A stretch of 64,000 nt of DNA from positions 10,655,851 through 10,719,850 of the forward strand of contig JALGQZ010000014.1 of assembly GCA_023105745.1 (NCBI GenBank). Direction: 5' to 3'. Each line of letters starts with the position of its first letter. The first letter of the stretch is position 1. A program made the position numbers and the translations under genes. This DNA is from Austropuccinia psidii (Eukaryota > Basidiomycota > Pucciniomycetes > Pucciniales > Sphaerophragmiaceae). Positions 13,505 through 26,300 of the stretch are shown piece after piece. The notes below the pieces were generated by a model. The model ran no database searches, was not told where the DNA came from, and saw only the letters and a list, made by a program, of their open reading frames with translations.

Positions 13505-14185
13505 GAAACAAAAGGAAGATTGTATTGGTGATAAACCAAGAAGGTTTTGAAGGATGCAACAGTTTTATTGATGACAAAAACATTAAAATGTATCAGAAAC
13601 CAGAAAAGATGGTAAATAATTCTTTGGAATCAAAGAGAAATACTCAATAAATTACTCCATTGTATTTGACTTTGACAGAAGAATAATTATATTTATGAAG
13701 GTTTGGCCAGATCTTGTGGGGATTTCAAGGTTTACAAAGAGATTATGATTCATGAAAATGATCTCCTTCTCATTTTGAACAGTTATGTTATATTTCTCCT
13801 TTCTATTTATATTTGATATTTAAGGTATGAAATAGTTATTTAAGAAAATGTTTATTTTAATATTCGGAATAAATACTAAATGAGAGTTTGATCCCATTAT
13901 AGAAATCCCCAGGTTACAATACAGCTCCAAAGAAGACTTTAGTCATTGAATAGAAAGCTAAAAATTATGAAATGGGAGTCTTATGGGGATTCTCAAAGGG
14001 AGACTATCCTCTTTGAAAAAGCTTCAGTTGAGTCTTCAAAAAAGGGACCATATGTGGCCATCATTGACTGGATGAAGGAATGTTGTATCCTTCACAAAAT
14101 CCTTTCAGATTTAAACAATGAATTGGAACAAAGTAATCTTGATGACATTTATGTAGAACGAGTTAAAATTCATGATTCTCAGTAG
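13505..14185 (+). pseudogene. Harbinger-type DDE_Tnp_4 transposase remnant
   Basis: Pieces in shifting frames follow the order of DDE_Tnp_4 (HARBI1-like) nucleases. First comes GFEGCNSFIDD near 13542, like the 'GF.GFiDGT' region around the first catalytic Asp. Then FDFDRRII and a frameshifted YEGLARSCGDFKVYKE (13680-13745), matching the 'GWPGS..Ds.vyk' region with the second Asp. A RNPQV-type piece follows near 13905. Last is a 79-codon tail (13946-14185) with IDWMKECCILHKILSDL, matching the family's C-terminal 'W..acc.LHN.l'. Several stops and frameshifts make it non-functional. It lies just after solo LTR D. No terminal inverted repeats were identified. Confidence 0.65.
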
Positions 14186-16289
14186 AATGGGACTGCAAAA
14201 TAATTATGCTATAGTGCAAAAATGTACTGTATAAATCAACACCTACAAGTCAGATATTTACATATTTGCTAATGGGATCTCATCAGTAATTATGTTTAAT
14301 TTTGTCTTATAACTAATGCAATGAATTTCTAACGTTTCAAGTGATACTACTATTAAGGGTACTAAACTGTGTTAGATGAGAATCTTAACATGAATTAATC
14401 ATGATATAAATTAATATATAAATAGAAGTTTGTAATAACCTTTAATAATTTAAAATTTACAAATATAGATATAAAAGATATTTATGTAATATAAGCTTAA
14501 TTTTAATAGTTTTCTCTTTCATATTTAAGAAGAGAATTAATCAAATGTTACTATTGAAAAAAATTCCCTACCTTCTGAAATATATTTATTTAAAATAATT
14601 ATTTCTTCATAAAAATACAATATCTCCTCTTCAAAGCTTTCTAAATGCATTGAATATTCAACCTGCTATTGAATATAATTTTAAAAATGTTAAAGTTCCA
14701 ACATTTTGAATAATTAATCCTTCTTGGACCTATTATGATTGAATTACTTTTTTCTACTGATTCTTTTTTATGCACAAGATGTTTCATAAGTATTTTAGCT
14801 TCTTATAAAAAACTCTGTATGATTTTTTTGATGAAAAATGTCTCCTTTTAGTTCATTTCCTTCACATCACGAATGATCAGTTGGACCTGAAAGTTATGTA
14901 CAGCTCCTGGTATTTCTAAGTGTTCCAATAATGAGATATTTGTGATTTATTTCCCATGGTGAGCTTTGTATATCTCTTAGCTTTACTGATTCAAATACTA
15001 TTTTATTACACTGGAATGAGAATTTTACTTCTCTAAAATTGACAAATCACATCATTTTTTTATCAAATCCTGATTCCTTGTTTTAATATAAATGTTGATT
15101 ATTAATTTTCATCATTAATTATGAAGACCCTTTTCTTTGGTGGTCTTTTGGAATTGCAAAGAATCTTTTTTCATTAACCTACATTAGTCATTTATCATAA
15201 CAGTAAAACAGTATGAAGTTTCTACAGCAACTAATTGCCGTAAACATCTGGGAAAAAAAAGGGAACCTTCTCTCAAGTAAATTGGGAAATCATTTTTTTC
15301 GTCAGCCATAAAGACTGTCAGGTTTTACACTCCCACTAGATTTTATTGTAAAACCTTTTTTTATGAAAAACAGTGTTTCTGTATTTATCAGCTGTCCAAA
15401 CTGAAAATACCACTGGTATGATGTTTTTTTGAATACTGATGAAACCTCTCAAAATTATGCGTTTGCGCAATTTTTTGTGGCCCAATTGTGAATATTTAGG
15501 ATCCCCACACAAATTCAATAAAAAACTTATATTAGAAATAGAATACCCATACAAAATAAAGAAATAAAGTATCAACCACTCAATTTTGTAATTATTTTTA
15601 TCTTCAATATACGTGAAGATAAGTTCATAATCTGCTTTTAAAAATTGGGATCTTTTATTGAAAAATTTGGTCCTCTTTGCTAATTTTCATTTCTTTCCTC
15701 CTGCCCACCTTTAAGCTCACTTTCAAGGTTACAAGTCTTTTTTGATTTTGTTTTTCGGTTTTTGAAACTACTAGGGTTATTTATTCCTTGCAAAGACGGT
15801 ACCAAGATGTTTTCCATTGAATCCATTCGAGCTTGATTCTCACTGATATGGAAATTGATGTATTTAGGAATAGTTTATAATTCAGGTTCATTCACTTGGA
15901 GGAATCATTTGGAGCTTATTAAAGTGTCTCTTAAGCCAAGAAAGCCACGTTAATTCGGTAGAAGTAAGGTGCATGCAGGTCATGTTACCTGGTCCCCAGT
16001 GCTTTAGTAGAAAGGAATATGAAAAAAATCTTGAGAAAAGCTGAGATATGATGATGATAGAAATATAATTACAAAAATTGGTATTTCTAAATAAAGAATG
16101 TCTGAGAGATGGAGTATGATTTGAAAAATTTGGAAATTACAAAATCAGATAAAAAATAAATCTGGGAGTTGTCAGATCAGGTAGCTACTTCGGTGTCTAG
16201 TTTGGCAGTGCAAAATTGGTTCAAATCTCTAATTTAAATTTTATAATTTAAAATGAAATTAGAAGAAACATTTGATATTGAAACCTACT
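14186..16289. other. AT-rich spacer
   Basis: No credible coding frame. Only short, low-quality frames occur, for example around 15336-15575. Nothing recognised. Confidence 0.5.
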
Positions 16290-17240
16290 TATATCTTGAT
16301 TGTGACACACCTACACAATGGAAAGACATCCAAAATGCCCAAAAATGGAATCAAAGGCTGTGTTCAATCTCAAAAGTAATATTTAATCAACAGAATAGGG
16401 GGATATCGGAACCTTGAATAATTAAGAGCATTTGGAAAAGCCTTTTATCTTGACATTCTCACCTTACTACACCTATAAAATGGGAAGCACTCACAAATCC
16501 TCAGAAATTGCATTACTGGCCATGTTTCACCATAAAAGAGATCTTTCATTCTCATCATGAGTGTGGAGAATTTCTCTTTTCACATGAAAAAATATTGAGA
16601 AAAACTTTTTGTAGATGAGATATTCATTTTGACACATCTTCACAGGTAAAAATTAATGAAAATCACGAAAAATAGCACCACAGGATTCATTTCATCATAA
16701 AGCGGGGATATACTTATTGACTTGGGGGTTTTTAATCATTATTTGAACTTTCAACAAGATTGAGAATAGTTTATGCCGATAATATATGCATTATAACAAC
16801 CTCCAAATGAAAAAACGAGCTTGGCCAGAAATAGCTTCAATGGTTTTTTTTAGCTCAAGAAGAATGTTTAACCTTCAAATCATGTTGAATAATTGTACTT
16901 TGAGAATGAAAGAACATTGATTAGAGTCAAATTTTATTACATCCTCATTTAAGCACACCTAGAAAAGGGAAATTAACATTTCTCAAAGATAGGAGTACAA
17001 GTCTTGTTTCCCCATGAAGGAGATATGCAATAATCAACATAAGGGTTCATGATAGTTTTTTAAAAATTCAAGGGAACTTGAAACATCTTATATTGATTAT
17101 ATTTGCATTATAAAACACATAAATGACAGAAAAACAATTAAATTTGTCAAAAAAGGAAATTCCAGCCTAGGTTTTATCAGAAAGGGGATATGTGATCATT
17201 AGAATATGGCTGTGGAATTATTCTATAAGAATAAAAGGTG
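16290..17240 (+). repeat. Degenerate tandem repeat, period about 163 bp (block 2)
   Basis: Anchors of the ACACACCTACACAATGG type recur at 16305, 16468, 16632, 16795, 16953 and 17114 (spacings 163, 164, 163, 158, 161). The unit structure is that of the block at 9420-10720, including 'caaaggctgtgtt'-like and 'ggggatat'-like stretches. The two blocks may be one array split by the insertion of LTR D and the transposase. Confidence 0.75.
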
Positions 17241-17449
17241 TAAATAAATATAATTAATCCACTTTGACAATTACTTTCTAAAGATAGTAGAAGAATAGAT
17301 CACTATTTTTCTCAACAAAAGATCATCCCCAATGAGTTTACGTTATATCTTCAACAGTAATAATTTGTCATCCAGAAAATAAATAGAGTCTATGAGTCCT
17401 TTTGACCTTTCCTCATTGACTCTTACCATTATTTGTCTCCAAAAAACAT

Positions 17450-17745
17450 TAGGTGTGCTCAACGGCTCTGAATGTCCTCTGTCCTAAATTATTTATGGGA
17501 TATCTATACCTCAAACTCAGTTTTGTTAGTAATCAAATAGAAAATGGAAATGAATTAACTCTTACCATTTTTGTATTCACACAAAAACAGGTGTGTTCAT
17601 TGTTTCTGTCTCTCCTATTCTCTAAATTAGCTATAAGGTATTTATACCTTTAGGCCAGTTGTATTCATAGTTGCTCTCTCTCCTCTGTTCTATCTTAGCT
17701 ATAAGTTATGTATACCTTAATCTCCATTTTATTTATAATTTATAG
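17450..17745 (+). repeat. Three degenerate copies of a unit of about 70 bp
   Basis: Stretches at about 17462, 17600 and 17671 share the order: pyrimidine-rich TCTGTCCTC-like, TAAATTAGCTATAAG-like, then TATACCT. The last two are adjacent. No function is suggested. Confidence 0.4.
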
Positions 17746-19685
17746 TCCAAGAAGAACTAGCCAGCTCTTTTTCACCTAAGAATGGAATACAGACTATAGG
17801 AGAAGAAAGGTATTTTGAATGGAATGCCCCATGAGAAAATATTTCTTATATATAGGATTCCTGCATTCATTTGGAAGAAAAGAACTCCCATATAAACAAA
17901 AGCTGAAATCCTTGGTAAATGTTATGAAATTAAGCCAAAAGGCTACTTGGGTAATCTTCCAGTAATTGAAAACAAATAAAAATTCTAAGTTTCTGAAAAA
18001 AATGAAAAGAAACCTGACTTCTTTTACAAAATAATTTTTGATTACTATGAATCAAACCAAACTACCAATAAGGCTGGATATTTTCCAATTTACCTTTGGT
18101 ACATGGAAAGGAAAAAGAACTAGAAAAATTATTCATAAAAATTTGTATTCAGCTTATGCACGTGAATAAAACTGAATTAATTGTTGGAAATCCCACTTGC
18201 AACACCTCAAGCAATATTTGTGGTGAAATTCCAGCTGAAATAATAGTCAGAAAGCTGTCTATTAGCTATGAAAATGTTAGCCCGTGACTCTAAACAGAGC
18301 AAAATCATGACATCAAACATACCATAGGTAATAGTATGAAGATTTTTACACAGAAAAAGACAACAAAGGTATCATATAACGAGGGAATTTCCCCAAATAT
18401 AAATATAAAAACATTACCCAAATATGATAAGAAATGAAAAAGATATACCCTGTAAAAGATAAGAACAAATAAGAAAAAACTTATTTTCACCTCTCATCTA
18501 GCATATAAATATTTAGAGCAAACCCCATCAAAATGTTATTTACTCAAAGAAAACAAGGAGAGCTATTCAATGGTACTATCTATTCTCCTTTATTATTACT
18601 TATTTAAGAGATACCATTATATGGCTTTTATTTACTAAGAACCCCTCTAAAGCTTGAGAGGGCTTGTATGAAACTGTACAGGCATATATCAAATCAAACA
18701 TATTAATGAGAGCTTTATTTTGAGACATCTGTTACCCCTGTATCTCCAAACCTGGCAGAAAGCTCTTGGATCAAAGGTCTGACAAACCAAATGAAGGTTT
18801 TCTGAAAACAACAATACAAAGAAACCCCTGTATCTTTGCCATATACCCATACAGCTGTACAGTGAAATATACCAAGTTGTAGAGATCATCATTCCCTAAA
18901 AATCTGTTTAATTTATATTTTTATATTTTCTAAATTGAGTGAGATGTCTGAATTAGAACTTTCTGATGCCAAATAAGGATGTACAAAAATAACTCTAACA
19001 GCTTGAAGCCCTTATAGATTCTAGAATTTTTGAGAAACGCTAATATATGGAATAAAATATGGAAGAGCTCCTAAAGAACTTGAAACCTGTGCTCTTGGAT
19101 TCTTGAGATCACAAAAACTGACTGAGATATCTGGGTTGGACGTTTTTTACCAATACTGTTCTCTACCAGAGCTGTACACACCAGTACTGGACTTATACTT
19201 TAAATAATCATTTTTTAAAGCTAACACCCTACCAAAATGACTAATATTGAACATCCAAGCACTCTAGAAATTTCATAATGGTGCTGATGTGGCCTGTGAA
19301 AAAGATTTCTATGCTGTATTGAAACAGAATAATCATTTATGGCCCCAAAAGCACAATTCTGACTATACTGAAATCAGAATTGATGGTATATCCCAAAGAT
19401 TCAGCCTCCAGAGATATAATTTTAATTATTCAGATTTGTGAAGAGCTTAAAAGCCCTTTAAAGTCCCCAAAAGAGCTAAAAGAAGGTATTTCCTCATTGG
19501 AAATGACCCACATTATCATTTTATAAGTATTCTTACATGACAAAACTGTTATTAATAAGTAGTTCCATTAGAATAAACTTGATGTGATTGAGGTTTTATT
19601 ATTCTTAGTAATATTTACAGTCAGAGATATTAGATTATTTAAAACAAGACTGTAAATAGAATCATTACCACTGTTTCCATATAAC
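17746..19685. other. AT-rich spacer left of element 1
   Basis: No credible gene. Small frames (for example 18096-18287) lack any recognisable motif. The last five bases (ATAAC) are the target site of element 1. Confidence 0.5.
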
Positions 19686-21826
19686 TGTGAGCCTGTGAGG
19701 TATGTATAACATACCCATAAGGCCACAAATAACTTTATACACAGTTAAATTTGTCTTCAACAGATTTTTTAATTGAATTTAAAATCAAAAAGAACTATAA
19801 CTTTTTTTTGGATAAACAAAGTTATAAATATTATGTCATTTTTGGATTCCACACCAAAAATAACCTAGGGTACATCCATAAGGTGTTATACCCAAAAACA
19901 CTTATTTCTTATGTTATTGGAAGATTTAAGAATCTCACAGCACTAATGTAATTTTTTTAACATTTTTTTAAAATTGTTAAATTTAAGCTTAAATAAGCTT
20001 AAATAAGCTTAAATTTAAAGTTTCATAAGGTTTATGCAAGCTTACCAAAATTTTAGGTAAAATTGAGGTGTTGTGTATATTTACTGAATTGGCTAAGGAT
20101 TTTCCATACAGAATGTAAATCCTGTGTGAGCTCAATTTAAAAGGGTTTAAGGCCATAGTATGGCTTTAAATAAATAAAAGGGAAAAATCCACTAAGAAAG
20201 GTGGGACAAAGGAAAAAGACCAAATAGAGCTGGGGTACCCAACTTTTTGGATCTGCAAGGATTCAATTAAGTTTTTCCACCTTTATTGCAGGATTTTCAA
20301 CCTTATTTAAACTTTAAGATTAGACTTCAATCCAACATTAAAGTTAAAACTGGTTTTATCCCAATTTAGACAGGAATTTCAAGCTGCCAAAGAGTAAATC
20401 CCAATATGCAGGCTTGAATTTAAGGTTTTAAGAACTGTAAAAGCTTAATTAAGCTTAAAACTTTAAGGTTTCAAGCATTAAAAACTTATCAAAACTTAAG
20501 GTTTAGTGTGTATTGCTATTTTACGTGGAAAAATAGAAATAATTTCAAAGATTCATTAAAAATCCAATTCTTAATGGATTTGCTTGAACGTTTCACACAG
20601 ATTACAATTTGATATTATCTGTATATAAAATAAATTTTAAGTATCTTTTATAAATAAATTACCTGGGTATTTAGCCTGGAAATATACTCTTTTAATTAGA
20701 GCTCAAAGAAAATTATAATTTCTTTAAAAATTAATTAAAAATTGAGTTTAAGAGATTTCTGCTTGAAACTCTATTTTTAAGTTGTTCATGTGATGAACTC
20801 TAATATAAATAGGTTTATTTATATTAAAAACTCAAAATAATTAGTTTAAATGAGGATTGAAATTTAATGGAGTTAATAATAACACTGATAACTTTAAATT
20901 GGAATTAAAAATAAGTTACCTTAAGTTAAGAACTTTATTTTTAAGCATGGTTTTTCAGTTTTGACCTGATCACGCCCTCTATATTCATTATGAATCATGA
21001 GAGCTGCTCTGAAGACATAAAAAGAGTCTTTTCATTACTGTTTTTGTCCATCATTTATCATTTAATCCAATCATATTAGAAATTTAAACAGGTAAAGTTT
21101 TATTACATATAAAATCTTATTATTAAAGTAATTCTTAAATTATTTTATTCTTTATTAATTAAAATCAAAGAATTGAAATCATAGACTTCAGATTATTGTT
21201 GTAATCACCAATAATACATTTTATTATATAAAATTATCATCTTAAATATCTTTTAAAATCCACAAATTCCTCTTAAAAACTCTTTAATAATAATTTTTAT
21301 TATAAAAAGTTGTTTTATCTTAAAAAATATTGATTTTTGGCGTGTTTTAAACTTATAATTATTATTTAATATAATAAGTGTTGTTGTTTGACTTGTTGTA
21401 TTAAATAAATATTATAAGTAAGTTTTCACTAAAGTTCTATATCTTTTTTATCTAGTATTAGTTTTTTTATATAGAATTTTATTCTATAAGAATTATTTCT
21501 GCACAGTGTGTGTTCTAATTCTTTTATAAAGAATATTTACATTATTTATAAGTGGTTAATATTCATATTTTCCACGTGTGATTGTCTCATTAAGAGCTTT
21601 ACACTTCTTATTGTTATAACTGTCAGTGACTATAACAATAATAGAATAATTATAATTTATTATAATTATTATATTTTATCATAATAATTAAATTTATTTT
21701 TTTTATATAATTATATTTAATTTTGTGGTTATAATATTTTGTTATATTATATATTTCTACTGAGGACAGTCATAGTACTCTTGATATTGCTACTATTATC
21801 AAGAGTTTTGATAGACAAACTTTACA
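19686..21826 (+). repeat. 5' LTR of element 1
   Basis: Starts TGTGAGCCTGTGAGG and ends GACAAACTTTACA (2141 bp), followed at once by the PBS. It has a tandem CTTAAATAAG run near 19985-20015 and a 10-bp-stem hairpin near its 3' end (21777-21806). Confidence 0.93.
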
Positions 21827-21828
21827 TT

Positions 21829-21841
21829 TGGGGGCCTGGCC
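21829..21841 (+). other. Putative primer binding site (tRNA-Pro-like)
   Basis: TGGGGGCCTGGCC begins two bases after the LTR. TGGGGGC is the start of classic tRNA-Pro primer sites, because eukaryotic tRNA-Pro carries a C before the CCA end. The same sequence follows the LTRs of elements 2 and 3. Pairing to a rust tRNA-Pro was not tested. Confidence 0.6.
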
Positions 21842-22373
21842 ATGATTTTAACCAATCTTTGGTACATAAATCATATTCTAGACCTTTTTTTACTATTCTT
21901 TGACGTAAAATTGCCACATTTATCATAATATTGGCTTTTTTGGGACTTATCCCTTATAAATAATCTTTATAATATTAATAAAGTTAATTTTTCTCAAGAA
22001 TATTGTTTGAAACAATATACTATTGAGTGACTTGGAATAAATTTCTTTTGTCTAACTAGTGGCTTTTTCACATCACAGACTTGAAATTTATTCTTTGAGT
22101 TATTCTAGTATAAAGTGAATAATAATACAGTTTTGATTAGTAAACTTGTTAATTGCATAATTATTATTTCTACAAAGAAAATAAAAAATCAAATAAAAAA
22201 TTACAAAATTAAAAATCTTTACTAAAAATATTTTTTCTTTTATCTTAGACATTTTTCTTTATTTTTGATGTAATTTGCCATAAATTACATTAAAACAACT
22301 TTATTCAATAAGTTGAGTTTATAAGTTATTTTTATTGTTTGATAAAATAACTTATATTTTTATTTTTCTCTAG

Positions 22374-23319
22374 TGTCATCAATTAGAGACAGCTCTTCAG
22401 ACTCTGAAGCCTCAGAGTCTAGTATTGAAATTCAAACTCGCCCAGCACCAAGGGCTTTGATAACCAAGGAACCCTTCAAAGGTCCAGCAGGTGAATTCAA
22501 TTCATTCTTAGTCTATTTTTTCTTAAAATTGACGTGAAATGACTCCTACTAGAAGTGGAAGTCATTACTCCATCCAATCAAATGGATCTGGACCAGGACA
22601 TTCCAATCACAAATCCAAAAGACAAGAATGTCAGCCCAGAGGAGAGGCACAAATGGAGGATGCCAGAACTTCCACCAGTTCCCAAAGGTTAGCCAGAACC
22701 TTTGAACCTCTTATTGAGAGTCCAGAAGCTGACATAACTGCCATTTCTGTTAGACCTGAATCATTTCCAACAGGCAGAAGTGGAGATTTACCAGTCTCAG
22801 TACAAGAACTGGTTTATGGCTGCAAAACAGCAAGAGTGGAAACTTCTCCCAAGTATTTGGATAGGCACAATGAACTCTTATCTTCAAGTGAAGAAGTTCA
22901 TGGGGCCAGAAAAGACAGAAGAACTTATGAAGGGTTGGACACCAATGTCTTTCAAAGGAAACATCCAACAGATAAAAGCTTGGTTGAAAAACCAAAGAAT
23001 GTTATCAAAGTGGCAGAAGAAGAAGTTGGCTCAAGGAAAGGAAAACAGCCCAGTGGAAGCTCCCCAAGCATCCACCAGCAAAAATCCACCTCAAAAAGTG
23101 CCAAGCAAGCCCAAGAAAGCCCCAAAGACCAATCAGAAGGGCAAGCAAAAGGCAAAGGGAAAGGCAAAGCCCAAGTGGAACAAGCCTTACCCACAGAATT
23201 ACAGAATCCCAAAGAAAGAAAAGACAGCCATGGAAAATGTGTTCAATATGGCAAGAACTCTGATGGAATTCAAACACAAGGAGGAGGAGAGATTGAACCA
23301 ATCTTTCCCAAAGAAATAG
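22374..23319 (+). pseudogene. Spliced ORF1 overlapping Gag in element 1, broken
   Basis: A leader exon (22374-22490) begins right after a pyrimidine-rich 3' splice site (TTTTCTCTAG). It stays open in a Ser/Asp/Glu-rich frame (DSSSDSEASESS) and ends at CCAGCAG/GTGAAT. The 62-nt intron 22491-22552 joins it in phase 1 to a second exon in a frame different from Gag. That frame carries a 179-codon stretch (22780-23319) rich in Lys, Pro and Gln (for example NYRIPKKEK) and stops after NQSFPKK. Stops at 22687 (TAG) and 22732 (TAA) break this copy. The architecture matches ORF1 of elements 2 and 3. The function is unknown; the basic, proline-rich stretch suggests nucleic-acid binding, as inference only. 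Confidence 0.55.
22491..22552 (+). other. Predicted intron containing the Gag-Pol start codon (element 1)
   Basis: GTGAAT...ACTAG, 62 nt. It contains an in-frame stop for the leader frame (TGA 22535-22537) and, one base later, the Gag ATG (22539). Phase 1 on both sides restores ORF1. Confidence 0.55.
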
Positions 23320-26300
23320 ATCTTGTTAAGCTTGTAACTCAATTTGAATCTTGTAATAAAGAGATCATGACAAAGTTTAAAAAATTTCAGTATATTCAAC
23401 AAAAGTTGGGTAATGAGATATTACAAGTGAAAGACCAACGAAAGACTATTATTGGACTTGAAAATGTTAATAAGGACAATATTGTGTCTTTGATGCAGAT
23501 TTGTGCAAGAATTGAGTCTAAAGTTGCTTTGCTCAATCAACCAGATGACAATTCAATTTCTTTTATAACTGGACAGTTAAGAGAATTGAAATTACAAGTT
23601 CAAAACTTGGAGAATTCAACTGGTCACAATGCAGCTCTTTTCCAAGAAAAATTGGAAAAAAGTGATAAAGCAAGACTTAAATCGAAAGAAGACATTCAAT
23701 CAAGTATTAATAATATATCACTAAGAAATGAATTGCCAAGGAAATTCACACCAATTATTGACAGAAATGTGCTTAACTTGAATAATGATTTACATCATAC
23801 AATTTCAAGTGATGATGTGGAAACTTCTTGCAATTTCAAAGACATTCCAAAATTAGAGGAATGGCCAACCTTCAATGGTGAAGGAGAATATAATCATATG
23901 TAATTTATGAAAACAATTGATATTTTTAAAGAAGACTTTAACATACCAGATGAATACATAAGTGCCAGATTACACTCATTATTTACCAGATCAGAACAGA
24001 AATGGTATTACAAAATGAGACAAGACCATGGTAAATATTCTTGGCCTTGGTGGGAAGAAAAAATGATTTCCAAATGAGCAAATGATTACTGGAGATTTAG
24101 AATGGAAAATTCTTTTGAAGAAGCCATTTTTAATATTGAGAGGGACAGGCCCATGTCTTGGTTTCTTAAACAGAAGGACAGATTAACTGCCCTTCATCTT
24201 GATATGTCTGAAGCAATGGTACATAAAAGGATATTAAGAAAGTGTGGTGGTGACCTTGAGCATGCTATAAGAAGCAGATGTATTGAGCCTTGCTCTACAG
24301 AAGATTATATCAATGCTATGGAGGACATTGCTACTAGAACAAAAATTGGAAGAAATTGGTCCAAACCCCCAATAGACAACAAGACTAATGGGAAACCAAT
24401 TTCAAAGCCAAATAAGCCACAAGACAGACTTCCTTCAAAATGTCACAAATGTGGAAGTACATTCTTTACATGAAAGTGATTCTGAGCCTTCAGAAGAAGA
24501 AGAAGTACCAGAGGAGCTTAGTATAGAAAACATTAATTTTTCTTTTGAAGTCACTGAGGTACACACTCATTTATCACAGTATAGTGATGAATTTATGGAT
24601 CTCATACAGGTGCAGGATGCTAAAATGCAGAAAACCAAACCTGCCAGAGGTAAAGGTTATACAGCTGGTTCATCTTGTATCACTAATATTGTGATAAACA
24701 ACACAGAAGCCAAGATACACCTTGACTCAGGTGCTTTTTGCACTTGTGTTGGAAACAATTATCTTGAAAAGGTTCATACCAATTGGCAAGACAAATTAAT
24801 GCCAATTGAAGGTATAACATTCAGCAGTGCTAGCCAAAGTATGCACCCTTTGGGTATATTTGAGGCAGCAATCATATTTCCTCATCCTGCAGGAAGTATA
24901 AGATTGAAAGTTGAAATTGTTGTCATGAATAATTGTACTTCAAAACACTTTATACTTGGGAATGATTATCTCAATATTTATGGTATTAAGATTGATAATC
25001 ATAAAGACAGGTATTTCACTATAGGGGAAAATAAAAGACAAAAATTTTCTTTTCCTCCAGAAAAAAGAGAAATCACTGTCATTAAACAAGTGAAAAATGT
25101 TAATAAGGAAAAACTTGTGTGAGGTCAATTGATTGAAGCACAAATTAGTCCTGAATTAACACTAGAAATTAAGGAAGAGCTTATTGAGATTTTATTTCAA
25201 TACAGAGAAGCCTTTGCTTCAGATAATGAACCACTTGGAGCTATAAAAGGCCATGAAGTGGAAAGGCCTTATCCACCACTATTAAGAAGACCAGCTTACC
25301 CAGCTAGCCCTAGGGCTAGAGAAGCATTAGAAATTCATATCAATGAACTAATGAAACTGGGAGTTCTTAGAAACGTTGGACACAATGAGGAGGTAGAAGT
25401 CACAACTCCAGTAATTATTAATTGGCATAATGATAAGTCAAGGATGGTTGGTGATTTTAGAGCACTGAATACCTATACTATTCCAGACAGGTACCCAATC
25501 CCTAGAATTCATGAGACTTTGACTCAATTATCCAAAGCAAGATTCATTACTTCCATGGATGCTCTGAAAGGCTTTCATCAGAATGTTTTGACACCTCATG
25601 CTAGGAAATTATTGAGAATAATTGCTCATTGTGGGATTTATGAGTATTTGAGAATGCCTTTTGGTATTAAAAATGCACCCTCTTATTATCAGAGAATGAT
25701 GAATACCATCTTCCCACATGAATTGTCAGAAGGATGGTTAATCATTTTTATTTATGACATTATCATTTGTTCAGAGGCCTGGAAATGACATTTAGAGAGA
25801 CTTTCATTAGTACTTAGGAAAAATCTTCAAGTGAACATGAAAATATCTCTTAAGAAATGTAATTTTGGGTTTCATGAGTTAAAATCTCTAGGACATTTAG
25901 TCTCAGGACTGAGCCTTGGTGTTGACAAAAAGAAAGTGGCTGCAGTTTTACTGAAAAAAATGCCCCAGAACAAAAAAGAAGTGATGTCTTTTTTAGGGTT
26001 TGCCAGTTACTACAGGCAATACCTTAAAGATTTTGCAGACCATGCCAGATCATTATACAGAATTTGTGATCAACAAACTGTTTTTAAAATCAAACAGGAG
26101 AGGATTCAAGAATATGATAAAATCAAGTATGCCTTGACCAATGCACCATTATTATTGATTACAGACTGGAAACTTCCTTTCAAGCTGTATATTGATTCAT
26201 GTGGTGAAGATTTAGGAGCTGCTCTTCATCCAGTTCAAATTGTAAATGAAAAACCTTATGAAGGCCCAATTTGTTTTATTTCAAGACAGATTAAAACTAA

